From Polytrichum commune (taxonomy: Eukaryota; Streptophyta; Polytrichopsida; Polytrichales; Polytrichaceae): DNA of 64,000 nt. Each line of letters begins with the position of its first letter. The stretch's first letter is position 1. The notes under the pieces are model-generated. The model was not told the origin of the DNA. It ran no database searches and saw nothing but the letters and a program-made list of their open reading frames with translations. The position numbers and the translations under genes were made by a program. Shown here piece by piece: positions 24,301 through 35,563 of the stretch. Where the stretch lies: NCBI GenBank assembly GCA_950295325.1, contig OX485807.1:9761001-9825000 (forward strand). Reading direction: 5' to 3'.

Positions 24301-25332
24301 TGTCAAAAATCCACGAGTACGTGTTGGGACACTCTAGCGCAACGCTCACTTTACGAAGGTAGGAAACAACAACTAACACTTTCAATGTATTTGGATGCCT
24401 TTAATCACTCCTATGTTAACTATAACATGGCCTAGTGTGCAATGTATGACAGGCAACATGCCGACGAGTTGAAGATACTAGTGGAACTGTACGGCGAGGA
24501 GGAAGCAGAACGGGCGTACCCTCCATTCCCTGAATGGTTAAGGAGAACAATCAAAATGAAGATAAGCATGGGCGAGGAGGTGGATGGGGAGTTGATGGCT
24601 TTGAGCCAAGAGCCTTCCAGAAGGGCAAGGACCTTTACTGCGATGTGGGCTTACGGCAACCACTATAGGGCAATTCCACAGGGGGGTATGGCCACACACG
24701 TAACCAACGACATGGGTATTGCTTGCATAGGAGGTGTGGACCGCAACATGGCAGTGGCGGAGCGAAGTATATTAATGGCCAATCTAGAAAGGGTTGGGAC
24801 TTTGAGGGAAATAATAGTTGTTAATTATTCATCTAAACCAAAGGCCATCATGATCGGGAACTGTATCAAGGAGTCGAACGTGATTTGGGATGCACATGGG
24901 TTATGGATGGCCCAGATGGACTCAGTAGAAGAACATGACATATCACCATATGTATTGCCTGCGCATGTGTCACAGGTGTGTGGACTATCTCCTGGAATAT
25001 CCGTTTCCGTGCAAGCCTGGGAAATTTAAGTTGCAACAGTAACATGGTGTTGTTAGGCTAAAGGATTGTGGTTGTTGCAGGTATTTTTTGTGGAGGAATT
25101 TGGCGATTCGTTATGGAGTGTTGTGTTGCAGAAGGATGCACGCGGGCGACGGATAATAGCTGAGACTTCAGACCCACTGATAGGCCTGGAGGAGTCTGAA
25201 ATTGAACGAAGTGTATTGAATAGCCACGATTGCGCCCGTTGTCGTGTGAATGACATGGGCAATGAGGATGGGGAGGAGGTTGAGAAAGCGTTGGTGGATG
25301 CTTTGCCACATATACCAAGAACAATTCATTAA
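21356..25332 (+). pseudogene. TNP2-type CACTA transposase, five exons, disabled
   Basis: This encoded the main transposase that cuts CACTA ends. Exon A (about 21356-21619) holds a transposase-associated zinc-finger-like block, YNCPCRLCIYTRPLMRSVIA. Exon B (21749-23359) has an acidic stretch and then the Transposase_21/TNP2 core (FATPVLSSLMTWHES, LRLGLCADGVNPF, YSVWPICVFNYNIPPW, RAMILWCIGDFPAYAMMVG, CPICG). A 104-bp intron (23360-23463) joins YWK to DLPVRHVINVMHVEKN. Exon C (23464-24358) covers the end of the core and DUF4218 (ETLCILEVCFPPALFDIMAH, VTGRWSYPLERYL, RNKARPEAS). Exons D (24453-24975) and E (25081-25332) resemble DUF4216 and the usual C-terminus (VFFVEEFGDSLWSVVLQKD). Lesions: TGA after DLWL near 23611, a frameshift near 23855-23870, and TAA near 24180. 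The 5' end is uncertain. Confidence 0.85.
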
Positions 25333-26242
25333 AGAGTAGGAGTTTATCGATTCAATAAATAGGTTTACGGATAGAGAAGCATACTACTATTGGGTGCACC
25401 ATTTATTACATTATGTATCACTCAAAATTCAATGTACCCCAAATGTTTATATGAATACATAGTCCAAAGCAAACTATATACCTACCACAATGTTACAGGA
25501 TGGAAGCATGATATCTTCATATGCAAATGTATTTTTCATGGAAGAAACTAGTAGGGTTTTTATGGCCCAATAAATCTTGAATTCCAATAATCTTATTTGT
25601 TTTGTTATGTCCTTGTTTATGAGGCAAGGTTGATAATTATGCCCAAAAAGACTCATTTAATTCCATTTAGGGTTCCTTATATGACTAAATATGTTTGTAT
25701 TATTTGTATTATTTGTGCTCATAATACAGGGCCGTCAATGCGGGAAAAAAACGATGTCACTTTAACGACGGCTCTATAAGTTGACTATGTTATGTTTAAT
25801 GAAGTAAGGTTGATAACATTTCCAAGTCCACCCTTTCACCAGGAGTTACACAAGGTGGAGGCGAATTACCATGTGGCTGGATATATATATATATAGCAAG
25901 CTCCAGAGCAAACCTGTCAATGATTATAAAATAAGGGCAGAAACCCCAAAGTGCGGGGCCTCTGCAGACACTTATTATACATATATATATGGTCCCTAAG
26001 GAAAACATATACATATATATATATATATATATAGAAGGGCCTGATAAATGGGTAAATGGTCTAAAATGGTAAATACCTAGGTACGGGAGTGTCAGAATAC
26101 ATTATTCATAGGTGACCTAGTTGACATGAGTGAAATGAGGCCTTGCAATGACCCAATCTACAAGGAGACACCCAAATGACACATCTAGTTTGAGCCACCC
26201 CACATTCGTGTCAGTTGGCCCAAATTGAAAGTGTGAAAACAA

Positions 26243-26261
26243 CCCCTCATCTGTACTAGTG
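26243..26261 (-). repeat. CACTA right terminus
   Basis: The plus strand ends ...CATCTGTACTAGTG and is followed by ACT, the second target copy. The matching end, correct orientation and duplication together define the element boundary. Confidence 0.8.
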
Positions 26262-26264
26262 ACT

Positions 26265-28026
26265 CTTTGGTTTTAGCTCTCGTGTTTTCGTTCATTTTAA
26301 AAATGCAATCCTCTTTCTATATTTAGGGTTATTCTCTTCTTTCAAACACCTCCTGGCCACTCTGACCGCTTCGTCACTATATGATCCTCGACTTCAAAGT
26401 TTTCATACTTCCATGTGATGCTCCATTGAATCTCTTGGACACCATTCCTACCTTCCTCATTATGGCCATCCCCCCATGCTATGTTCATTTCCACCCTTTA
26501 TTATTACAACAATGTTGAGCATTGTGTGTTATATTGGATGTGATAAGTATTCCATGTTGCTATCCAATTTTCAATGTGTCAAAGAGGTCTTCATTTTTTT
26601 GGGAAGAAGCCTTTGGATGAACATGCCACCATTGGTCGCAGGTGGTGGACGATGATGATAACACCAATTGTGGGCCAAAACGTCATGAAGATGATCAATG
26701 GGTTCACCTATACCATGGGATTTAAGCATCATTTGCATGTATTGTATTCATTGTTGGGCATTTGCATATCTTTCTTGAAGTTGGGGGTTTATTTCTTGGT
26801 TCACCCAACTGCCGAAGCACCCTGCACTCAACTGCAAGAGAACCTTGGCTCGTATAATGTGAGGGGGGGGGGGGGGTTATTGGGAGCCCCCAAATGATAG
26901 CAATGCTAGAATTCCAAAGTTACTCACAAAAGATGGGTCAAGTGTCACGGCAACCCTCATCTAGGTCCAAATATACACTTGGTGCTCTAGCATCATAGCG
27001 TATAAATAATTGTCACTATAACATATTGGTTGTTGTTGAGGAAACCTATTTGGTATGAACCTATAGGGGTGTGGATTTCTACTACACCCCAATGATAGGT
27101 TTTGGGAAATGAAATCTCAATACTCACTCTTAAACTCAACAAGAGTGTCCCAATTGATATTTAGGTAATTATGGACATTCGGAAAGTCTATAATAATGCA
27201 CGTATTGTTTGATAACAAACAAAAACATAGTGCAATCACACAACTATATGGTCATAAATGCATAACCAAAAAACCCCACATATGATGCTCAACAACAAAG
27301 TTGTAGGAAGAGTCTCGATATCAAGAGGATTTGGAGGATGATGTCAACCACTAGTTTTGTCTAGAATTGGCCAAAATGTCTAGATTGACCCAAATACTTC
27401 ACTAAATATGATAGTCAATGTCACTTACTATTCAGAGTTACACATTCCTATATCTTTTTATTATTAGTGTAATTTTTTACCAAGTAAATTTGGACATTAT
27501 TTAGATCTTTGATCCCAAATCAAGTGTTGTTTTGGCCCAAGATTGTCATCTTTGGGCTTTGTATAGGAATCAACATTATCACTTTCTAGATGGTAGGCGT
27601 TGTGAACATACAACTTTATTTTGGTAACCGATTTTTTTTTTTTTTTTTAATTTTTTTGTACTTTGGAGTCAAATGGTGATTCCATTGATAGGATAGACAT
27701 AAATCTCCCAAGACAAATAATTGAACCCAAGCCAAACTTGGTTGGTAATTGATCTCCATATTGGTTTCCATTGCATAGAAGAGAATCATGTGTGAATCAC
27801 GGAGCATTTTGATCAAAGACGCCTATCATGGTGGTGCAATAAATGCATGTCCCTCCCAAGTTTGTGTTGATTCATTCCTATTTGGTTTTGGAAGAGGACA
27901 TTGAGTGACTGGGAACATGATGTAAAAAACTTGTGACAAGGGAACCTGTTTTTCTTAGGGACCCAATGTCTCATAGGTTGTAAATTAGGCCTTGTCTTTC
28001 TCACCCCTACTTCTGGTATCTCTCAC
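26265..28026. other. Non-coding stretch
   Basis: No supported gene. Contains a G homopolymer of about 15 bases near 26862-26876 and a T/A-rich run near 27631-27656. An ORF of 107 codons at 26574-26897 ends in the poly-G tract and shows no motif. Confidence 0.45.
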
Positions 28027-28028
28027 TA

Positions 28029-28206
28029 CACTAAATAATTCTATTGCTATGGGCCACAACAATTTTCTAAAGCCCACACTACTTCTCATAATGATTAATG
28101 TGGGTCATCAATATTCAACCCACACTATCTTTATAGTAGAAAATTAGTGTGGGCCATAATAAAAAAAAATCTAGAAAATTAATGTGGGCGATTATTTGTT
28201 TTGGTG
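28029..28206. mobile_element. TA-flanked MITE with CACTAAAT end (178 bp)
   Basis: The left end is CACTAAATAATTCTA after TA. The right end runs ...ATTATTTGTTTTGGTG, followed by CTA, an imperfect inverted match. The interior repeats GCCCACACTA and GTGTGGGCC in both orientations. It shares end structure with the elements at 31654, 37654, 40317 and 46588. Non-coding. Confidence 0.55.
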
Positions 28207-29307
28207 CTACTTTTGATGTAAGGTAATTGTTTTATTGTATGCAAGGTGTTGGTTGGAAGTCTTCATGGGGAAGACCCGGCATCTTGGACCCACATTCATT
28301 CCACCTTGACTACATATTTATTGTGGCCAACACTAATTTGCCACCCATACTAATAGGACTATTTAGTGTACCAATGTTGTGCAAATATCAAAGTTTAAAA
28401 CTATGCATACATGTGCAAATTGCCCAACTTGATTGGATAACTCAAGTTCCAAATCAAAGTAAGTAGATTAGAAGAAAAAAAACTATACATGCAGAACACT
28501 AATAACGATTGTTGAACCTCACCTAGGTGAACCACATGGAGTCTATTCCTAACACCAACCATCAGGGGTGCAGTAAAAGCTTGCCCTTATAACTTTATTG
28601 CCAATTCATACATAAGAACCTCAATTGATTAAATTTGGGGTCTTTGGTCCCAAGTTAGGTTTTTTACTGTCTAGATGAATTATTTATGGGTTGTAAAAAG
28701 GGTTCAACGTTTTTACCCATCCCAACGGCAGGTGTTGTGAACATACACCCAAACCATGTGAGAATCAATTTACTCCAAAATTCACTTGAAACAATCTCCA
28801 CTCATGCGTGCTAGAGCTGACCACCCAACCTTTTGCAACCCAAATCTAGGGTATTGTAGAGGCTCCCTATTTTATCTTTCCATGTGCCGGAATGTAGTTT
28901 CCATGTGGGATACAAGTGGGTCATGACGAATGTGAGCATGACACGATACAATTTTTGAGAAGGGAAATAATTATTTTGTGTTGGAATAGGGAGCTCTCTA
29001 TGGTATGTGTACACTTTCACCTTCAAAAACCTATATGATAGTTGGATCATTGAGTTGATCATTATACTAGCAATTTGGATTGAAAGAACGATGAAAAATT
29101 TGTGAACAGAGAGTGCATGTTAGTGGGATCTCATGATTCATATGATGGTCATGGTAGGGGGGGTTAATCCAAGCTTCACTTGTGCTTGCAATGACAATTA
29201 TGTGTGCTTACTAATTAAGTATCTCATAGTGTTAAAAATAAAGCTCCGGAGCATTCAAACTAGCCAATGTTGTGTTGGACACTAGTACGCATTTGAGACA
29301 CTTTTAA
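28207..29307. other. Non-coding stretch
   Basis: No gene seen. GGTGTTGTGAACATACA at about 28731 resembles 27597-27613 and, inverted, 30339-30356, so a further low-copy repeat is present. Confidence 0.4.
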
Positions 29308-29806
29308 GGGCCACTTCACATACGAGCCAAGGGCCGTGACCATGAATTTGTGAGAGCCCAAAAGAAAGTGTCGAAAGGCCGTCCCAATACACCTCCAAAA
29401 TAATGTAGTGTGGTCATGGACCCTCAAGTGTAGTGTGAAGTCATATGTGACCGGGCCCTTAACCAAATGCTATTTCAATGAATTTTTATTCATGCGGGTG
29501 TTCACACATGATAAAACATAATAAATCAACGGTTGTGAGCGTTCGGAGTGCCATGGTCTCCCGGTTTTGTGTTAGGCCTACCTCCAAAAGGTGGTTTTGA
29601 AAAATAGTCCAAGTGACCATGAAACATGATGCATTCGATGCCATGTAGGAATCCATGTAGACTTTACATCCATCTTGCATTCACATACTCCGTTGGTCCC
29701 TCAAGCGTAGTGTGAAGCGAACTTGGACCGGCTCCACCCTTTCCACCAATGAGAGTGCTTGAAGTGCAATGGTCACGGGCTCTCAGTCTCATGTGTGAAG
29801 TGGCCC
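29308..29806 (-). mobile_element. Tourist-like MITE (499 bp), inverted copy
   Basis: Ends GGGCCACTTCACATACGAGC and, reverse-complemented from the right, GGGCCACTTCACACATGAGA. Left flank TAA, right flank TGA. The body matches 37809-38322 in the opposite orientation throughout. It holds no transposase; a TWA target and GGGCC ends fit PIF/Harbinger-derived MITEs. Confidence 0.85.
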
Positions 29807-30074
29807 TGAGAGTCACAAAAGTGGTCTTAACCTAGTTAGATGTATGTGTTTGTGTGTGTATTTCTTGCTACAATGGCATACTTGCATACATGATGAGTCG
29901 TTCCCAACAATGGTGAGGAAGCTAACAAAGTGTGACACAAGCACTTTGGTTCATACCTAGGACCCCACTAGAGTTTTCTTCTCCCAAATTAGAATCAGGA
30001 GCAATCACATGTTGTTGAATAGTCACTATTTGACCAGGTTAATTGTGCTTAAAATTCAGTTAATCCCCAAAATA

Positions 30075-30239
30075 CATAACATTATTCATATCCATAACAA
30101 GTTTTTGTGGGACTGACAATATTTCACAGAATAAGCCTATGTATTCTTACATTCGGATCGAACGTGGGAATATTCGGGAATATTGTGTGGAATATTGTCA
30201 GTCCTGCAAAACATTGTTATGGATCTGAATAATGTTATG
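30075..30239. mobile_element. 165-bp palindromic MITE, copy 1
   Basis: The arms begin CATAACATTATTCATATCCA on the left and CATAACATTATTCAGATCCA on the right (reverse complement) and stay paired for about 55 bp, through GGACTGACAATATT. TA flanks both sides. It is the same family as 35438-35563; a single arm end is also present near 43669-43688. Confidence 0.85.
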
Positions 30240-30699
30240 TAAGTATGCATGAGTCATTGGGATTAGAGTAGCCAATGGATGAACCAACTAGCAAGATTAC
30301 ACAATTGACCACATAAGAGGCACATAGGGTACATGTTCCACATGTTCACAACACCTATCATCATGGGCTAAAAACGTGGATTCCTATGTAGAACATGGGA
30401 TTGTAGTTTTTGTCCGACTTAACATCTAGATCATGTCAAAGCTTCAAATGATTGTACCGAGGTTAGTTATAATACAAAACAAGCAATAAACAAGAGAAAG
30501 GGAATTATCACATACGAGTATACCTCTCATCCATCCAACTTAGAAACTTGACCCCCAATAAGGTTTGTTGCCAATTCAGCTCAAATGATCTCAAGTAGAC
30601 TAATTAAAGGTCTTTAAAGGTCATCTAAATGTCAAATCGGCTAAAAGAAGTAATTCCATGCTACATACTATTTATGGATCATATGTTGGATGAATGAGA

Positions 30700-31083
30700 G
30701 CGACTGACTGATGTTGGATTGGTATCAACTTTTTTTGATACCATTTGGGTATCTTTAATGAGGATTACATACTTTTTGATGGGTATGGGTATGGGTATGG
30801 GTATTTGACAAAATATTTGTTTTCGATACCATTTGGGTCTATATACCATGCAAGAACTTTCATACCTAGGTAAAATCACACTAATATCAATACGGTTTAG
30901 AATGGTGTTGACCCAAATAGCACCTCGGGTATACAAAGATTCTCTCACCTTGACATACCCACCATATATCAATATTTGACTGGTATTACAATTTAGATAC
31001 CCACGGACATGTTCTTTGATACCATCATTAATTTTGATCATTGATATCATGCATTCACCTATATACCGGTCCAACATTGACAT
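30700..31083. mobile_element. MITE of about 384 bp, uninterrupted copy
   Basis: Ends: TGATGTTGGATTGGTAT on the left, and CAATGTTGGACCGGTAT on the right as reverse complement. The body matches 59656-60771 in inverted orientation once the 725-bp insertion there is ignored. It contains four tandem GGGTAT hexamers (30781-30804). A 134-codon minus ORF spanning it shows no protein motif. Confidence 0.75.
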
Positions 31084-31149
31084 TGACGCTTGTATACAAT
31101 AGATCCCTCTCTCCCAATAAACCTGTTAGGGGGCAAGTCCCCCCCATGG

Positions 31150-32155
31150 TAGTAGTTTCAGGGGAGATTTTAGGGCACAATCGATCAAAATCATAGTGTT
31201 TCCAAGTCCAACCAATTACATGTTGTGATCTTTCAGTTTTTTTCTTTATTGATTTGAAATATGTTCTATAAATTCCTCCAAATTGATGGGTAATTTTCCT
31301 GAAGTCTTGAAGTTTAATTAGTTATTTCTCAAACTCAACCAATTCTATTTGTAACTAGTGGTCGGTTCTCCCTGTTCATTGCATGGTAGGTCTTGCGAAA
31401 CAAAATCCATGCACATACGTTAAATTAGATTTGGGCTAACCAACCCATACACTTGTTCCTTGTTGGATCCCTAAACCCTTGCCTCCAAGGAACCAATGTA
31501 CGTGTTGGTTTGCCCCAGCTTGTTAAATCACACCTTGCTCTCTATCACAGAACAAGCTTTTACTTGCAAGGTAATAAGTAGACATGACATCACCAACCAT
31601 GTACAATTTGGACTGCAACCTTTATCTAAATGAACAGGGAGAACTGACCACTACACCAAACACGAACACATACACTAAATATTAATAAGCCTATGAAAAT
31701 AAGTAACATTAAATGTAAACTCAAACACTAAATATCAACTATGGTAATATGTGGAAGTGACATGTTTGAATTTAATGTTAGTAAGGATATGACAACAAGG
31801 ATATAATAAGGGAGGTGGCAGTAGGGAAGGTAGCGGAACATTTATGTCTAACACTAATTATCAAGGAATTGAAAATTAATGTTGAGCAGGGTAGCGTGGT
31901 AACATTACTAAATATAATCAAACACTAAATATCTTATTTAGTGTAGTTACAAATGAATTGGTTGGGTTTGAGAAATAACCAGTTAACGTTCAAGACTTCA
32001 AGAAAATTACCAATCATTTTAGAGGAATTTAGAGAATACACCTCGAATCAATGAAAGAAAAACCGAAAGATGTCAAACATATAACTGCTTGGACTTGGAT
32101 GCACTAGGATCTCGACCAACTATGCCCAAAAATGTTCCGGGACACTTATTTAAGT
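31150..32155. mobile_element. Fold-back element of about 1 kb with long inverted arms
   Basis: The left arm (about 31165-31380) pairs with sequence on the right: TCCAAGTCCAACCAATTACA at 31201 against the reverse complement at 32080-32099, continuing through TTTCTCAAACTCAACCAATT. The inner arm part GGTCGGTTCTCCCTGTTCAT (31361-31380) pairs with 31629-31648. The right arm is split by a 290-bp insertion at 31654-31943. Arms of about 200 bp around a non-coding loop suggest a fold-back or Mutator-like non-autonomous element. Exact ends are uncertain. Confidence 0.7.
31654..31943. mobile_element. 290-bp MITE nested in the fold-back arm, TA duplication proven
   Basis: The left arm of the host element reads, in reverse complement, GACCACTAGTTACAAAT. 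The right arm reads GACCACTA, then 290 bp, then TAGTTACAAAT. This empty/filled comparison within one element shows insertion at TA with TA duplicated. Insert ends are CACCAAACACG and, reverse-complemented, CACTAAATAAGATATT, the same end type as 28029, 40317 and 46588. Confidence 0.85.
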
Positions 32156-32308
32156 CTATAAAAGTTAGTAAAACTTTATACCTGTGGAAGCTGATGTGCC
32201 TGGAGCCCAGAGGACAAGAAAGTTGCTTTTCAGGCGACAAAGTCTACTGTCCTGGCTGTCGCAGAGTTTGTAAATAAATAATAATTATCATTCTACGTTA
32301 CCATGGTT

Positions 32309-32325
32309 GCTGGAATAGCTCAGTT

Positions 32326-32358
<33 letters not shown>

Positions 32359-32382
32359 GAGGTTCGACCCCTCCTTCTAGCG
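32309..32382 (+). tRNA. tRNA-Asn (anticodon GTT)
   Basis: A 74-base cloverleaf with no intron. The acceptor stem GCTGGAA pairs with TTCTAGC (one G-T), with discriminator G at 32382. The D region TAGCTCAGTTGGTTAGAGC carries box A and GGTTCGACC carries box B. The anticodon stem is TGTGG/CCACA with loop CTGTTAA, placing GTT at 32343-32345. CCA is not encoded, as expected for a nuclear gene. By memory it agrees closely with plant nuclear tRNA-Asn. All stems are paired, so it looks functional. Confidence 0.97.
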
Positions 32383-32383
32383 A

Positions 32384-32388
32384 TTTTT
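32384..32388 (+). terminator. Pol III T-tract terminator of tRNA-Asn
   Basis: A run of five T starts two bases after the tRNA end, the usual RNA polymerase III stop signal. Confidence 0.8.
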
Positions 32389-32391
32389 GAA

Positions 32392-33927
32392 ATAATTTTT
32401 TAAACAACATACTTTTCAAGTTCAATAGTAATAGGATACGTGTAATATTTGCAAGTAATAATATATAAAATGAACTCCTTATCAAACTTTTCAGAGCACC
32501 ATTTTAGGGTCCCTTCAAAAGTTTGCCATGAAATTCGTTTTTCGATAGTTGTCTTTTGGCCAAACATTGACACTATTTGAACTTGTATTTCTAACAAACA
32601 CACTTTTGAAAGCTCTAAGTAGGATTCATGACTATTTACAAATATCATGTTATATGGATATGAAACATTACCAAATTTAAACTTACGGTGGATGAACCTA
32701 AAAAGTACAGAACATTGGTGCTTAAGTATTAACCCTAATGAGGACTTGTTCAACTTACTTTGATCATGAGTTACTAAACGGTGATGGTTTCCTTCAAGTA
32801 GGTGGGCAAATGTGCTTGAGTGCTTGGAAATTTCCTTGAGGATACATGCCCACCTTGGCTCTGAGGAAGGATATGAAACATGCAACTGGTGTGATACGAC
32901 TCCCAAATTCAAGTCATGTCCGAAGTCAACTTCCTCATAAATTTTTGGAAGCTCGTATGGATGTCTTATTCATTATCAAAAGAACATTCCTTCTCATCAA
33001 ATGATCATAAAGGGGTCTCTCTTATTATGTTCATTATGGAGTCTAGAATGATTACAAATTTCGGGGCATGTAGTCCAATTTTTTTTAAGACACATGTTAT
33101 TTAGGCATCCATTCTCATATTTACAAATAACCACACATCACCCAAATACAGGTGCCCATTCAAGAGGACAATTTGAATAGACCCATCTACCTAGTTGTGG
33201 TGAGGTGTGTAGGTTTGTGAAGGGGGGGGGGGGGGGTTAACCTTGTAGGAACTCTCTTTCAAACTACGTCTTCGTTCCCAAGAGTTGTGACCCACATGTT
33301 GAATGTGGAGCCAAAGGTTTACTATACCAAATAAATGGATAAGAACATTGGCTTCATGAGATGCAAACGTACATGAAAAGTCTCTTCACCCAAGGGCTTA
33401 TACCACATGATGGTGTTGGTTTACGAAACTACATAGATTTTGATGAATAGTGTGGACATATATGTGTAGTGTATCCTATTATGGGTAGCCCTATTGTGTG
33501 TCCCATAGTACACACCACCACGTACTAAAATAGTGTGTGACCTTGGTTACACTTGAATCTTCAAACACTCATCATTCTTTCACTCCTAGATGTACGTAGG
33601 GTACGAAATGAAAGCTATTAAGAAAAATTGGATATATAGGGTTCATTCTCAAGGCTTCCTTAGGTCCAAGAATCAAGGGGAAAACAAAAATCAAGTATGT
33701 ATTTGAATGGCCAATGTGCCTAAATAACCAAATGCCAAGAGGTGATCCTGGTGTCTATGAAAAGAGCACGAAGAGCTCTACAAGATGGGTTATTCGTCTG
33801 TTAATAACAAGCCAGATTTGAAAGTCAAGTCATCATTTGAGACAAGTGAAGGTGTTTCTCAAAGGTAGGGTTTGGTGGTGAACACCACTTTCACTGGGCA
33901 TGTATTCATTTCAAGGCGGGATAAATA
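32392..33927. other. Non-coding stretch with a dispersed repeat
   Basis: No gene is supported; a 170-codon minus ORF (32400-32912) shows no motif and overlaps AT-rich sequence. About 32920-33180 resembles 47060-47330 (BSK last intron) and 56240-56420: shared order of TTCATTATCAA, CTTCTCATCAAATGATCATA, TAGTCCAAT, CACATGTT and CCATTCTCATAT. A G homopolymer of 16 lies near 33222-33237. Confidence 0.5.
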
Positions 33928-34382
33928 CCACATTGCTTATGGTATTTAGTGTCACGTACATTGTTTGCAAAGGGAATAAACTAGATGCCTAGAGGTCTCA
34001 AAGTGTCAAGCCCGCTAATTGTCAATATGTTTCCATTCATCAACATAAGTAACTCATTAAATATGTACATTATGACAATTGGAGTAGCACATTGGGATAC
34101 GCTAAATGATAGTCTTGCATTTTAGTATGCAAGGGGTAGATTTTTTTGAGCATACTAATGGCAAGAATTAGTCAACATGTAGACCATTATGTAACATAGG
34201 CATGCACCTCATAACACTACTAAACATGATTGGGCCTAGATGTTTGTAAGTGCACTTGAACGCCAAGTGTCATGAGTTGACACTTATGGTGGAGCTTTTA
34301 ATCTTCAATGTAACCTAGCATACACCTCAAAATAGGGTAAGTGATACTATTACGCATGTGACACTAAATACCTTAAATGGTG
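33928..34382. mobile_element. TA-flanked MITE, full copy (about 455 bp)
   Basis: The left end TATGGTATTTAGTGTCACG and the right end, reverse-complemented, AAGGTATTTAGTGTCACA are inverted matches set back about 8-12 bp from the boundaries. TA lies on both sides (33926-33927, 34383-34384). Its right part matches the window-edge repeat at about 60-356. Confidence 0.65.
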
Positions 34383-34384
34383 TA

Positions 34385-35437
34385 GTACATTGCACACTAT
34401 TTTTAATCTAGTAAAAATAGTGTAACCCACAATGTGAGCCTTTGATGTTATGTATTGCAGGTTGGTAAATAATGGGCACCCACATTATCATCTCTATTGT
34501 GATTAGTGTGGAAATGAGCTCTATAGTGTGGCCCATAATACTAACCATGATTGACGTAGTTCATGTGGCTTTTGTCTTATTACATTTTCAAGTATGTGAG
34601 GGGATTTGTTGGAGTTGTTGATTGAATCAGTAGCACTGTTTATTTTAGGACAAACTAGAGATTTTCTTAGGCAAACCAATAGTTGCTTGCTATCAATGTT
34701 ATCCACTTAAGATTTTTTCACTTAAGAGCATCCCCACTCATGGAGCCACAAACGGGCTTTGCAACATATTACCAGACATCTTAAGGCAAGATCCCATGCT
34801 CCATCCTCCCCCAAAGCTCACATATATCCTATATTCTTACCGCCCACTCATTATGTCGTAGCGGGCCCTACCTCCACAGCCCTTCAGCTCTCCAAATGCA
34901 TAAAGCCAAATTATTTTTGAGAGAGGACCCTTTGTAACATAATCAATGAGCAATAAGAATTCAAAATATACGTGGGATTTTGGAAAATAAGGAATGTGTG
35001 ACCTTGCCTTCTCTAAAAAGTTGGTGGTAGAAGCCCGTTTGTGGCTCCATGGGTGGGATGCTTTAACAAGCCTAACATGAGGACACTTGCCTCGATTGGG
35101 GAACAATTTGGGTTTTCAAAACCAACATTTGCTCTTTATTGTTTAGCATTGGGCATCGTATCATAATCAATGAGCTCAACTACTAAACACTCATGGTTAT
35201 TGAAAACATTCAAGTTCTAGTTGGACATATAGTATTTGTGCAAGCAACCTTCGCTCTAAAAACTTGCAACATTTCATGAGGGAGAGAGAGAGAGAGCAAG
35301 CTTCTTATAGGTTTGGGACTAAAATTCAATACAACTGAGTATAGGTATAGGAAGTTATTGCGGTCAACGTGTTGGAATGAGAAATACTTGAATCTTACAT
35401 TAGAGGCGGCAATTACAATAATGTGAGTTCATGAGCA
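34385..35437. other. Non-coding stretch
   Basis: Includes CACTATTTTTAATCTAGTAAAAATAGTG near 34394-34421 (a palindrome with 9-bp arms), possibly the end of another element of the palindromic-end type. A GA-rich run lies at 35279-35296. No gene seen. Confidence 0.45.
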
Positions 35438-35563
35438 CATAACATTATTCATATCCATAACAATGTTTTGTGGGACTGACAATATTCCACATAATATTCA
35501 GTACTATTCGGTGGAATATTGTCGTTCCCACATAACACTGTTGCAGATCTGAATAATGTTATG
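35438..35563. mobile_element. 126-bp palindromic MITE, copy 2
   Basis: The same arms as 30075-30239 (CATAACATTATTCATATCCA and reverse complement), with a shorter centre. Flanks do not show a clear TA pair, so the target copies may have decayed. Confidence 0.8.

Larger units (their letters stand above)
16050..26261 (+). mobile_element. CACTA (En/Spm, CMC) DNA transposon, 10.2 kb, degenerate
   Basis: The left end is CACTAGTAGAAACGTAGGGG and the reverse complement of the right end is CACTAGTACAGATGAGGGG. The 3 bp outside each end are ACT (16047-16049 and 26262-26264), the target duplication size expected for CACTA elements. The subterminal motif TTTGAGCCACC occurs at about 16073 and 26191, with related GGCTCAAA copies. 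Inside, a minus-strand companion gene (16906-19954) and a plus-strand TNP2-type transposase (about 21356-25332) run away from each other, with an unassigned ORF between. Coding lesions show it can no longer supply its own transposase. Confidence 0.85.

Noticed and set aside
25530-25560. GAAACTAGTAGG as a possible CACTA right end
   Set aside because: Wrong orientation for a right terminus (it should end in TAGTG), and no ACT duplication; the 26261 end fits both criteria.
28227-28466. 79-codon plus ORF
   Set aside because: No motif, in repeat-derived AT-rich DNA; length is expected by chance.
30679-31083. 134-codon minus ORF with an IPIPIPI run
   Set aside because: It lies in a MITE with inverted ends and a GGGTAT tandem repeat; the frame is not kept in the copy at 60412-60771.
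32400-32912. 170-codon minus ORF beside the tRNA gene
   Set aside because: AT-rich with no motif; its C-terminal part lies in the tRNA 3' flank and its N-terminal part is unremarkable non-coding sequence.
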